From Culturomica sp. (GTDB taxonomy: Bacteria; Bacteroidota; Bacteroidia; Bacteroidales; Marinifilaceae), in the NCBI GenBank assembly GCA_031271755.1, contig JAISVB010000056.1:1-64000 (forward strand): a stretch of DNA of 64,000 nucleotides. Direction: 5' to 3'. Shown here in pieces: positions 10,101-17,688 of this stretch. Each line of letters begins with the position of its first letter. The stretch's first letter is position 1. The translations under genes and the position numbers were made by a program. The notes beneath the pieces are model-generated. The model worked only from the letters and a program-made list of their open reading frames with translations. It did no database searches and was not told where the DNA came from.

Positions 10101-10446
10101 TTCGCCCGGTGAAAAGCAGTTGCTGGACGAGATCCGGCGATTGTTGGACGACAACATCCGCGACCTGTCGAATTATTCTGTTTCCAACAACCTGATCAAC
10201 CGGAATAATCAGATATACAATAAATTGATTTTATCGGAAAAGGCTTCGAGGGAGAGAGAGGAATACGAAGAAAAACGGCGCTCCACGACAGCGGCGGATA
10301 TCGAATTTACCCGGCCGCAACTCTATTTCAAAACCGAACAAAAAGAGAAAATGATGCACACGGATTTTAAACGGTCGGACTTACAGCTTGCCCCATATTT
10401 CAGGAACATATACAATAACTATTATATCAAGCTTGGTGATGAATAA
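7132..10446 (+). CDS. DUF4175 family large membrane-anchored coiled-coil protein
   Basis: A 1104-residue protein with three N-terminal membrane segments (near residues 25-45, 55-85 and 160-180), a beta-rich exported middle region (about 190-490) and a very long Gln/Glu/Lys-rich helical part (about 500-880 and on), including a low-complexity Gly/Lys tract near 900-925. This matches the Bacteroidota-specific DUF4175 family, whose function is unknown. Its C-terminus overlaps the start of the RsbW-like gene by eight bases, and that in turn overlaps ybeY, so the three form a tightly packed unit. The size and architecture suggest a structural or signalling role in the envelope, but that is a guess. 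Confidence 0.85.
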   Translation: MKERYDTLRNEWRNTLTRFRLENLFSDLLRGLAVLFSFVLVYLLLYYVIRSAFHLPPPFKTTLYVLFLAGTAAITLFGLIKPLLLFFVSGNLRKDLLLQLLRKHFPGEQDLLVSLCYLAFRTEEVSGDDTLKKAAFIQKYSRMQEQNLSFPLFGKRSFKPLLLIGVCLLLFGINAGRFVYWGADLSRFREVERPESGIFFTLLNESTSVEYGKSFRVKLKVESEYAGVGNVFIRFGGGEFLMGREDSLYVYDFESVNNDLSFNFRAVETESRYYKLTVLPTPVVTAYEVRVVPPAYTGLKPEVLKNVTDFRAVYGSVLQFTVRYSFSDSLYLGWDGRVGRLNTTETGKASFSRRVTASGEYTLYGSNAHFDKKDLMNFTVASIPDLYPGIQVSALQDSVQASVHYYYGILTDDYGFSDLRFNYSLDGERYTVIPIPVIRNQNAQEFYFEFDFAEFAGMDRTDIRYYFEVFDNDLVSGPKSTRSDALQYTIPDLNTIFDYNSDANMQVNSSLQQAEKLAHEIVSDVKELQKKMLDNTVDDWEKQQLSRDVVEKKEKLEELLQRAREENLKKSSLNKSFAGQDSVLLAKQQQIRQLLDRIMDEEMKKLLDEFSKLTQEFSKEQFRNVDEKMKLTFDQMSEQLDRNIELLKQFQVEEQHEMIRQQMEQVKELQSSLDSLSGSREGRDALPGKTEEIREKLEAARSNYEELKEVNQQLEKPFELEDLASDFEELSDQAEEQQQKNSERGETDKELAEDIKEKMEEVQEKLEQQAQQIFMNADLPESDVELIIQNILLISQSQELLLKEFNEVPPQSARYQELGRLQDLKRLEYKIVKDSLSRLAKTNLQLATVLDSKLYDIEIKFGLLPGYIQDNKRTDLLKEQQYLVTYLNDLALVLSEALQQSGGEEGGEGTPSKGKKGKGKKGSGNAPGEEGYDGLKEMQNGMKRQLENLVNQMKKGEKGQPLQQGIGNMIRQNELFRQSLEEFMSGSGYLSPGEKQLLDEIRRLLDDNIRDLSNYSVSNNLINRNNQIYNKLILSEKASREREEYEEKRRSTTAADIEFTRPQLYFKTEQKEKMMHTDFKRSDLQLAPYFRNIYNNYYIKLGDE

Positions 10447-10846
10447 GATAGAGTTGAGAATTTCTTCCAGAGTGGAGAATATCGTCCAGGTCGAACAATT
10501 TATCGAAACGTTCGAAACAACGTTCGGTTTGACCCCGGAAGTTTTCGGCAAGATCAGCCTCTCGGTGATCGAGGCTGTGAACAATGCCATTCTTTTCGGG
10601 AACAGGCAGGCTGCGGATAAGTACGTGACGGTATCTGCCTGGAAAGAGGAGTTGCAATTCTTTGTTTCGGTGGCGGATGAAGGTGAAGGATTCGATTACA
10701 GCGTCATTCCGGATCCGACACTGCCCGACAATGTGGTGAAAGTGGCTGGCCGGGGCTTGTACTTGATGAAGATTCTTTCCGACGACCTTGTTTTTGAAAA
10801 TGGGGGTGCGAAAGTGACGCTTGTTTTTAATCTTTGCGAAGTATGA
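10439..10846 (+). CDS. RsbW/SpoIIAB-like ATP-binding regulatory kinase
   Basis: A 135-residue HATPase_c_2 protein. The ATG at 10439 (MNKIELRISSR) is chosen over an upstream start because it gives the usual family N-terminus and an eight-base overlap with the preceding stop. The Bergerat-fold motifs are present: N box SVIEAVNNAILFGN (42-55), G1 box DEGEGFD (80-86) and G2 box GRGLYLMKI (104-112). Members are Ser/Thr kinases that bind and inactivate a sigma factor or phosphorylate a STAS antagonist. No STAS partner or sigma factor lies beside it here, so its partner must be elsewhere. The function as an anti-sigma factor is family-based inference. Confidence 0.85.
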   Translation: MNKIELRISSRVENIVQVEQFIETFETTFGLTPEVFGKISLSVIEAVNNAILFGNRQAADKYVTVSAWKEELQFFVSVADEGEGFDYSVIPDPTLPDNVVKVAGRGLYLMKILSDDLVFENGGAKVTLVFNLCEV

Positions 10847-11274
10847 TGCGGGAAGTCCTGTTTTTTACCGAACAGACCGGGTATCCCAATTTCTTTTCCG
10901 AAGAGCGCATCCATGCGTGGTTGGATAAAATGGCGTCGGAGTACGCCAGGTCCATCGGTGAGATCTCGTTTATTTTCTGTTCGGACGACTATATTTTGGA
11001 TGTCAATCGCCAATACCTGCAGCACGATTACTATACGGATGTGATCACCTTTGATAATTCGGAGGACGATGTTTTGTGCGGCGACATTTTTATCAGTTTG
11101 GATACCGTTCGTTCCAATGCGGAATTGTTCGGTGTTTCCTTTGAAGAGGAGTTTTACCGGGTCATTTGTCACGCTCTCCTCCATTTGATCGGTTTTAAGG
11201 ACAAAACGGATGCGGATGCGGCAGAGATGCGGAAACAGGAAAATAGTTGCTTAAAACTGCTGGAATCGCTTTAA
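10843..11274 (+). CDS. ybeY: Endoribonuclease YbeY (rRNA maturation)
   Basis: A 143-residue zinc metalloenzyme needed for 16S rRNA 3'-end maturation and ribosome quality control. The signature [11 protein letters not shown] supplies HxxxH and a third ligand position occupied by Asp instead of the more common His, a change I know from other Bacteroidota. The start at 10843 overlaps the previous stop (ATGA); a second ATG follows directly at 10846. An upstream TTG at 10834 is also in frame but less likely. It is followed after one base by mnmG, another translation-related gene. Confidence 0.93.
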   Translation: MMREVLFFTEQTGYPNFFSEERIHAWLDKMASEYARSIGEISFIFCSDDYILDVNRQYLQHDYYTDVITFDNSEDDVLCGDIFISLDTVRSNAELFGVSFEEEFYRVICHALLHLIGFKDKTDADAAEMRKQENSCLKLLESL

Positions 11275-11275
11275 A

Positions 11276-13159
11276 ATGGCCTCTTTGCTTCCTGATTATG
11301 ATGTGATCGTTGTAGGAGCCGGCCACGCCGGTTGCGAAGCGGCTGTGGCGGCAGCCCGCCTTGGTTCGCGGACATTGCTTATCACGCTGGATATGAATAA
11401 GATAGCGCAAATGTCCTGCAATCCGGCCATTGGAGGAATTGCAAAGGGTCAGATTGTCAGAGAGATAGATGCGCTGGGAGGGATGACGGGAGTGGTAACG
11501 GACGCCGCTTCGATCCAGTTCAGAATGTTGAACCGCTCCAAAGGGCCTGCCATGTGGAGCCCTCGTTCCCAGTCTGACCGGATGAAATTTTCGGAGAAGT
11601 GGCGGCGTATTTTGGAGCATACCCCGAATTTGGATCTTTGGCAGGACGATGTAACGGCTGTTTCGGTGAACGGTCGGGAAGTTTCCGGGGTACAGACTGC
11701 TTGGGGTGTTTCGTTCAATGCCCGGAAAGTGATCCTGACCACCGGGACTTTTCTGAATGGTCTGATGCACATCGGCAAGACCAATTTTGCCGGGGGAAGG
11801 ATCGGGGAGCCGGCCTCTTCCGGATTGACCGCCTCTCTCCGCGGGTTGGGATTCGAATCCGGGCGTATGAAAACCGGTACGCCTGTCCGGGTGGACGCCC
11901 GGAGCATTGATTTTTCCGCATTGGCCCGGCAGGACGGAGACAACGATTTCCACCGCTTCTCTTTTCTGAATGCCGGCAAAAGAAACGATCTGCCTCAATT
12001 GCCCTGTTACATTGCGTATACCAATGCGGAGGTACACCGGGCGCTGACGGAGGGGTTCTCAGACAGTCCCCTGTTCAATGGAACCATACAGAGTGTGGGG
12101 CCGCGCTATTGCCCCAGCATCGAAACCAAATTGTCGACCTTTCCGGATCGGGACAGCCACCACCTCTTTTTGGAACCGGAGGGTGTCGATACAACGGAAT
12201 ATTACCTGAACGGCTTCTCTTCTTCCCTTCCCTGGGATGTGCAGTTGAAGGGGTTGCGTTTGGTGAAAGGCTTTGAAAACATCCGGATATACCGTCCGGG
12301 ATACGCCATAGAGTACGATTATTTTCCTCCTTCCCAGCTTTTCCATACCTTGGAGAGCAAACGGATTAAAGGGCTTTATCTGGCCGGACAGATCAACGGT
12401 ACGACCGGTTACGAAGAAGCGGCTGCTCAAGGATTGATGGCTGGTATCAATGCACACCTCTCCCTGCACGGCTGCGAAAGTTTTATCCTGAAACGCGACC
12501 AGGCATACATCGGAGTGCTGATCGACGACTTGGTGACCAAAGAGGTGGATGAACCTTACCGGATGTTTACCTCCCGGGCGGAGTATCGTGTTTTGTTACG
12601 TCAGGATAACGCGGATACCCGTTTGACTCCTTTGGGATATGACTTGGGATTGGTGGACAATGGTAGACATTGTTTATATTTAGATAAGATGGAGAAGAGG
12701 GATGTGTTGATCCGTTTTATCCGGGATTTGAGTGTCCGGCCGGACGAAATGAACGATCGATTGACGGCTTTGGGCTCAACGCCCTTAGTTCAGCGCGTGA
12801 AGTTGGTGGACGTACTCGGAAGGCCGCAGGTAACTATTGAGAACATTCTTTCAACGCTACCGGAACTCTCTTCTTTTATCCAAGAACAGGAGATGAATGA
12901 GGAGGTGGTAGAGGCTGCTGAAATCCTGATCAAGTATTCGGGTTACATTGAACGGGAGCGCGTTATTGCAGATAAGATTTCCCGTTTGGATGATCTGGTT
13001 ATTGAGGGTAAATTTAATTATGAGGAGATCAACAGTCTTTCCATTGAAGCAAGACAAAAGCTCTCCAAGGTACAACCGCAAACGATCGGGCAGGCTTCAC
13101 GCATTAGCGGTGTTTCTCCGGCGGATATAAGTGTGTTGCTTATTTTACTGGGGAGATAG
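11276..13159 (+). CDS. mnmG: tRNA uridine-5-carboxymethylaminomethyl modification enzyme, FAD-binding subunit
   Basis: With MnmE this enzyme installs the cmnm5 group on the wobble uridine of several tRNAs, using FAD. At 627 residues it is full length. The FAD dinucleotide-binding motif [10 protein letters not shown] is at 15-24, the conserved [12 protein letters not shown] stretch follows at about 46-57, and the GIDA-associated C-terminal helical domain ([10 protein letters not shown] and the end [14 protein letters not shown]) is intact. It starts one base after the ybeY stop, which closes the plus-strand operon. Downstream lie two parS sites; mnmG commonly lies near the replication origin in many bacteria. 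Confidence 0.98.
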   Translation: MASLLPDYDVIVVGAGHAGCEAAVAAARLGSRTLLITLDMNKIAQMSCNPAIGGIAKGQIVREIDALGGMTGVVTDAASIQFRMLNRSKGPAMWSPRSQSDRMKFSEKWRRILEHTPNLDLWQDDVTAVSVNGREVSGVQTAWGVSFNARKVILTTGTFLNGLMHIGKTNFAGGRIGEPASSGLTASLRGLGFESGRMKTGTPVRVDARSIDFSALARQDGDNDFHRFSFLNAGKRNDLPQLPCYIAYTNAEVHRALTEGFSDSPLFNGTIQSVGPRYCPSIETKLSTFPDRDSHHLFLEPEGVDTTEYYLNGFSSSLPWDVQLKGLRLVKGFENIRIYRPGYAIEYDYFPPSQLFHTLESKRIKGLYLAGQINGTTGYEEAAAQGLMAGINAHLSLHGCESFILKRDQAYIGVLIDDLVTKEVDEPYRMFTSRAEYRVLLRQDNADTRLTPLGYDLGLVDNGRHCLYLDKMEKRDVLIRFIRDLSVRPDEMNDRLTALGSTPLVQRVKLVDVLGRPQVTIENILSTLPELSSFIQEQEMNEEVVEAAEILIKYSGYIERERVIADKISRLDDLVIEGKFNYEEINSLSIEARQKLSKVQPQTIGQASRISGVSPADISVLLILLGR

Positions 13160-13184
13160 GGTTGGTCGGTTTAGGAATGAGGAG

Positions 13185-13200
13185 TGTTTCACGTGGAACA
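13185..13200. promoter_or_regulatory. parS centromere site 1 (one mismatch)
   Basis: TGTTTCACGTGGAACA differs at one base from the perfect palindromic ParB-binding consensus TGTTTCACGTGAAACA. It is embedded in a roughly 48-base segment that recurs exactly 200 bases downstream. ParB loads here and spreads along the chromosome to drive segregation. Confidence 0.88.
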
Positions 13201-13384
13201 TTCGCACTTTTTTGAAAGAACCGGCCATATCGTGACGGTGTAGCACGTCCGGATGTGTTGTTTGGAGAGTGGTGTCGGTTTTTCTTTGTGGTGTATGGGA
13301 CGCTTCGATTATTGTCTTTGTTCGTGGCTTGTCTTTGCACAACGATTTCCTGTTGTTTTTCGTTCGTCGAATCTGAATGAGAAA

Positions 13385-13400
13385 TGTTTCACGTGAAACA
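13385..13400. promoter_or_regulatory. parS centromere site 2 (perfect consensus)
   Basis: TGTTTCACGTGAAACA is a perfect 16-base palindrome identical to the bacterial parS consensus. Flanks shared with site 1 (GAATGAG before, TTCGCACT after) show that the two arose by duplication. parA and parB are not in this window. Confidence 0.93.
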
Positions 13401-13459
13401 TTCGCACTGTTTTGGGAGAAGCGATAGTGGAGGGCAATGTCCGAAAGGTTGTTGTTTGG

Positions 13460-13750
13460 GTGGAGGTGGGAGTGAGTTTTTCGGAACTTCCGGACGCTCC
13501 GGTGTATTGTCCTTCGGGAACCATGTCTCCACAACGGTTCTCTAATTTTTTCCCGTTCGCTGGAATCCTAACCGCCTTCTTCCCTTCGGTCAGTCGGCGC
13601 CCCTGCGGGGAACTCGGATTCCGGGCACTCCGGAAAGAAAGGAAAACGATCGTTGTTCCCGACAACCGTTCTGAAGGATCAATACACCTGCGCTCTGCAG
13701 AGGTGATTGTAAAGTTGAGCTATAAAAAAGAGTTTCGCTTTTGTATTTTG
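13460..13750. repeat. Tandem intergenic repeat, copy 1
   Basis: A 291-base unit beginning GTGGAGGTGGGAGTGAG. From about 13500 to 13690 it forms a long imperfect palindrome: outer arms CGGTGTATTGTCCTTCGGGA and its complement-like GAAGGATCAATACACCTGCG, inner arms, and an apical hairpin CCCCTGCGGGG. Copy 2 follows directly with scattered substitutions. The element resembles a structured intergenic repeat; I cannot tell whether it is transcribed. Confidence 0.85.
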
Positions 13751-14024
13751 GTGGAGGTAGGAGTGAGTTTTTCTGGACTTCCGGACGCTCCGGTGTATTG
13801 TCCTTCGGGAACCCTGTCTCCGCAACGGTTCTCTAATTTCTTTCCGTTCGCTGGAATCCTAACCGCCTTCTTCCCTCCGGTCAGTCGGCGCTCCTGCGGG
13901 GAGCTCGGATTCCGGACGCTCCGGACAGAAAAGAGAACGATCGTTGCTCCCAACAACCGTTCCGAAGGATCAATACACCTGCGCTCTGCAGAGGTGATTG
14001 CAACGTTTCGCTTTTGTGTTTGAT
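13751..14024. repeat. Tandem intergenic repeat, copy 2
   Basis: Aligns to copy 1 at an offset of 291 bases, lacking about 17 bases near its right end. The outer arms are 13791-13833 and 13933-13981, and the apical stem is GCTCC-TGCGG-GGAGC near 13889-13904. Many differences from copy 1 fall in the loops or swap one pair for another, which would fit selection for the fold; this impression is by eye. Confidence 0.85.
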
Positions 14025-14146
14025 CGGAGTCGTATTGTTTTCAGGTATGCGGGAAGCGGAGGACTCGCTTTCGGAAACAACAGGCCGGAGCTGTAGTGAA
14101 AAAGAGAAAGAATTTATATGTTTATCTTAGAGGTAACGGTAGATCC

Positions 14147-14178
14147 CTTGCAACACTACATCTTTCTGTGTATTTTTG
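14147..14178 (+). promoter_or_regulatory. Promoter of adenine deaminase
   Basis: The -33 box CTTG (14147-14150) and -7 box TATTTTTG (14171-14178) are 20 bases apart, the ideal Bacteroidota spacing. The start codon is 36 bases beyond the -7 box. Confidence 0.7.
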
Positions 14179-14213
14179 CCGTAAATAAGAAGTGCTATAT
14201 ATTGCTATAAATT

Positions 14214-15827
14214 ATGCAGAGCATAAAAGGTAACATTGTTGACATTGTTGCCCGGAAGGTCTATCCGGGGGAGGTGTTTATTTCGGATACAGGATGTATT
14301 GAAAGAATAGAGCCCGTTTCGGAAGTTTGTTCGCTCTATCTCTGTCCCGGTTTTGTGGATGCTCACGTACACATCGAGAGCTCCATGCTGATGCCTCGGG
14401 AGTTTGCCCGCATGGTGGTGAAGAGGGGAACATTGGCAGTGATGAACGATCCGCACGAAATAGCTAATGTGCTGGGGGTGCCCGGAGTGGAGATGATGGT
14501 TGCGGATGCCCGGGAATCGGTTATTAAAATTTATACGGGCATTCCCTCCTGTGTTCCGGCAACCCCGTTGGATTCTTCCGGAGCGGAGATCAATGCCCGG
14601 AATGTCGAGGCAATGGCCGGTAGTGGAGAGTACGCTTTTTTATCGGAGATGATGAATGTTCCCGGAGTCTTGTCCGCAGATCCGGTTGTCATGGATAAAT
14701 TATCTGCAGCCAAGAAATACGGTTTGCCGGTAGACGGCCATGCTCCGGGTTTAAAGGGGGAAGATTTGAAAAAATATGTGGCGGCAGGAATCTCTACTGA
14801 TCACGAGTGCGTGACCTTGGAAGAGGCCGAATGCAAAATAAAGAACGGCATGAAAATCCTGATCCGGGAAGGAAGCGCAGCCCGGAACTTTGATGCTCTG
14901 CATCCGCTTATTGGGAAATATCCCGATGCTGTTCTGTTTTGTACGGACGACTCCCATCCCGATGATGTGATGGAAAACGGCCACATTGACAAATTGGTGA
15001 AAAGAGCCTTGGCATTGGGGTATGACCTGTTCGACGTATTACAGGTAGCGACCCGGAATGCAGTACAACACTACCGGGTTGATCTCGGTATGTTGCAGGT
15101 GGGAGATGCAGCCGATTTCATCGTAGTGGACAATTTGACCGATTTCTCTGTGAAGGAAGCCTGTGTCAATGGCCAAAATGTGCTGCACAGGCCGGTCGTT
15201 TGGAAAAATACAGCCCTCCGGATGAATAATTTCTGTCACAAAAAGATCAAAATCAGCGATTTATCTCGAAAATTTTCCGGTAAAATAACCGTAATTTCGG
15301 TTCAAGATGCTGAAATTCTCACCGGAAAATCTGTTTACAGCGGTACGCCCGCCGAAAATCTGGAATCGGATCTTGAAAAAGATCTATTGAAATTAGTCTA
15401 CCTGAACCGTTACCACAACGGAAGCCCGCAAATTGCCTATATATCGGGGATCGGAATAAAAACAGGCGCTTTTGCCTCTTCGATCTCCCACGATTCTCAC
15501 AATATTCTGGCCATTGGAACCAACGATGCGGATTTAGCGGATGCCATCAATGCCGTTATTGAAGCAAAAGGCGGTATCTTTGTCAAAAATGAGAGCGGTC
15601 TGTCGGGTTTACCCCTGCCGGTCGGAGGAATTGTCACCGATTTACCGGCCGATTTCGTGGCAAAAGAGTACGCAGCCCTGAACAGAAAGATCCACAGCAT
15701 GGGCGCTTCGTTACATGCCCCTCTGATGACCCTCTCCTTTATGGCTTTGCTGGTGATCCCGCAAATAAAGATCGGAGAGAGGGGTTTGTTTGATTATTCG
15801 ATTTTTGATTTTCTGAGAAATACCTGA
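14214..15827 (+). CDS. ade: Adenine deaminase
   Basis: Converts adenine to hypoxanthine and ammonia in purine salvage. The 537-residue product belongs to the amidohydrolase superfamily: metal-binding GFVDAHVHIESSM (about 46-58), NDPHEIANVLG (about 84-94), GHAPGL, STDHEC and the late CTDDSHPDD with the catalytic Asp are all present, followed by the C-terminal domain typical of Ade-type enzymes (GLPLPVGGIVTD). It has its own promoter and is followed after 11 bases by uvrC, so the two may be co-transcribed. Confidence 0.96.
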   Translation: MQSIKGNIVDIVARKVYPGEVFISDTGCIERIEPVSEVCSLYLCPGFVDAHVHIESSMLMPREFARMVVKRGTLAVMNDPHEIANVLGVPGVEMMVADARESVIKIYTGIPSCVPATPLDSSGAEINARNVEAMAGSGEYAFLSEMMNVPGVLSADPVVMDKLSAAKKYGLPVDGHAPGLKGEDLKKYVAAGISTDHECVTLEEAECKIKNGMKILIREGSAARNFDALHPLIGKYPDAVLFCTDDSHPDDVMENGHIDKLVKRALALGYDLFDVLQVATRNAVQHYRVDLGMLQVGDAADFIVVDNLTDFSVKEACVNGQNVLHRPVVWKNTALRMNNFCHKKIKISDLSRKFSGKITVISVQDAEILTGKSVYSGTPAENLESDLEKDLLKLVYLNRYHNGSPQIAYISGIGIKTGAFASSISHDSHNILAIGTNDADLADAINAVIEAKGGIFVKNESGLSGLPLPVGGIVTDLPADFVAKEYAALNRKIHSMGASLHAPLMTLSFMALLVIPQIKIGERGLFDYSIFDFLRNT

Positions 15828-15838
15828 CTCTATATATT

Positions 15839-17650
15839 ATGGCTCTATATGATGAAAAGCTGAAAAGCAAAATAAACAAACTTCCTGCCCGGCCGGGTAT
15901 TTACCAATATTTCGATGCAGCGGGGAAGATTATCTATGTAGGAAAGGCTAAAAATCTGAAAAACAGGGTATTGTCGTATTTGAATAAAAGTAATCAATAC
16001 GGTAAAACGCTGGTAATGATCAAAAAAGTCGAAAATCTGGAGTTTGTAGTCGTGGATTCCGAACAGGATGCGCTTTTGTTGGAGAATAACCTGATCAAGA
16101 AATACCAGCCCCGTTACAACGTGATGTTGAAAGACGATAAGACTTATCCCTGGATTTGCATCAAAAACGAACCTTTTCCGCGGGTTTTTATGACCCGGAA
16201 TGTGGTGCGTGACGGCTCCGAATATTACGGCCCGTATACGTCGGCGCGTTTTGCCCATGTTCTACTTGCCTTGATCCGTTCGGTGTACAAATTGCGCACC
16301 TGCTCCCTGAAATTGACGGATACCACCGTACAGGCCGGAAAATTCAAGGTTTGCCTCCAATGCCACATCGGCAATTGCCGGGCGCCCTGTGTGGGTACTA
16401 TCGACCGTGCAGCGTATGAACAGGGCATAACCTGCATACGGGATATTCTGAAAGGCAATATTTCGACGGTCATTGCCAATCTGACGGAGAAAATGCGGAG
16501 TTTGTCGGCCGAGTGGCTGTTCGAAGAGGCGGCTCAGGTAAAAAATGCGGTGGAAATTCTGGGTTCCTATCAGCTCAAGTCGACCGTTGTAAATCCGCAG
16601 TTGCACAACATCGACGTCTTCTCCTACTTAGACGATGAGCAATATGCCTACGTCAACTACCTGCGGATCATGCACGGCGCGGTAAACCAAGTGCACTCCA
16701 TCCAGCTCAAAAAACAGTTGGACGAACCCAAAGAATCTTTGCTCTCCTTTGCCATATACGAAATCCGGCAATTGGTCGACAGCGATTCAAAGGAGATCAT
16801 CGTTCCGTTTCTGCCGGACATGCAACAGTCTGGTGGTCACTATATTATACCAAAAATTGGAGACAAGAAACGATTACTCGACCTTTCCGAACGGAATGTT
16901 GCCTACTTTAAGCTGGATAAAGACAAACAGCGGAGTGTGGTCAAAGAAGATTCTGTTTTTAACCGGCTGAAAATCATTAAAGAAGAATTAAAGTTGCCGG
17001 CAATTCCGCATCGCATGGAATGTTTCGACAACTCCAATACGCAGGGAACCCATCCGGTAGCGGCCTGTGTTGTTTTTTTAGATGGAAAGCCGGCCAAAAA
17101 AGAGTACCGGCGTTTTCACGTGAAAACCGTTGTCGGCCCGGATGATTTTGCTTCGATGGACGAGATTGTTTACCGGCGTTACAGCCGGGTTTTAGACGAG
17201 GGCAGGGAGTTGCCCGATCTGATCGTGATCGACGGGGGGAAAGGACAGTTGCATTCCGCTGTAAACAGCCTGAAACGGTTGGATCTCTACGGAAAAATAC
17301 CCGTGGTCGGGTTGGCCGAACGGATGGAAGAGCTCTATTTCCCGGGCGACAAGGATCCGTATATGCTGGCCAAGAACTCCGTTTCCCTGAAAACGTTGAT
17401 GCACATCCGGGACGAAGCGCACCGTTTCGGGATCACTTTTCACCGGAAATTGCGGGAAAAACCCCTTACGCGCAGTGTCCTGAACGAAATAAAAGGCATC
17501 GGAGAAAAGACTGAAAATGCTCTATTACAGCACTTTAAGACGGTAAATAAGATAAAGAACAGCTCTTTGGAAGAGTTGGCGGCTGAGGTTGGCTTGGCCA
17601 AAGCCCGCATTGTCCGGGCGTACTTCGACTCCCTTCCCGCATCCGACTAA
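15839..17650 (+). CDS. uvrC: UvrABC excision nuclease subunit C
   Basis: Makes the two incisions around bulky DNA damage in nucleotide excision repair. The 603-residue protein has the N-terminal GIY-YIG nuclease (PGIYQYFDAAGKIIYVGKAK at about 19-38), a Cys cluster (CLQCHIGNCRAPC near 175-190), a UVR motif (about 205-235), the RNase H-like second nuclease (MECFDNSNTQGTHPVA and DLIVIDGGKGQL) and C-terminal helix-hairpin-helix motifs (IKGIGEKTENALLQHF). All key residues appear intact. It converges with the S41 protease gene 38 bases downstream. Confidence 0.98.
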   Translation: MALYDEKLKSKINKLPARPGIYQYFDAAGKIIYVGKAKNLKNRVLSYLNKSNQYGKTLVMIKKVENLEFVVVDSEQDALLLENNLIKKYQPRYNVMLKDDKTYPWICIKNEPFPRVFMTRNVVRDGSEYYGPYTSARFAHVLLALIRSVYKLRTCSLKLTDTTVQAGKFKVCLQCHIGNCRAPCVGTIDRAAYEQGITCIRDILKGNISTVIANLTEKMRSLSAEWLFEEAAQVKNAVEILGSYQLKSTVVNPQLHNIDVFSYLDDEQYAYVNYLRIMHGAVNQVHSIQLKKQLDEPKESLLSFAIYEIRQLVDSDSKEIIVPFLPDMQQSGGHYIIPKIGDKKRLLDLSERNVAYFKLDKDKQRSVVKEDSVFNRLKIIKEELKLPAIPHRMECFDNSNTQGTHPVAACVVFLDGKPAKKEYRRFHVKTVVGPDDFASMDEIVYRRYSRVLDEGRELPDLIVIDGGKGQLHSAVNSLKRLDLYGKIPVVGLAERMEELYFPGDKDPYMLAKNSVSLKTLMHIRDEAHRFGITFHRKLREKPLTRSVLNEIKGIGEKTENALLQHFKTVNKIKNSSLEELAAEVGLAKARIVRAYFDSLPASD

Positions 17651-17688
17651 CGAGGCTGTCTGTTCTGCGGTTGCAGGAATACTTTTGC

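Larger units (their letters stand above)
13160..14213. other. One-kilobase non-coding region with parS sites and tandem palindromes
   Basis: No gene is supported between mnmG and adenine deaminase. In order it holds a parS site (13185-13200), unremarkable sequence, a second parS site (13385-13400), two tandem copies of a roughly 290-base unit that can fold into a long hairpin (13460-14024), and the adenine deaminase promoter (14147-14178). Open frames that run through the repeats in several phases on both strands are explained by the repeats' composition. Confidence 0.8.

Noticed and set aside
17112-17127. GTTTTCACGTGAAAAC inside uvrC, similar to parS
   Set aside because: The inner 12 bases match, but both ends differ (four mismatches) and it lies in conserved coding sequence; probably chance.
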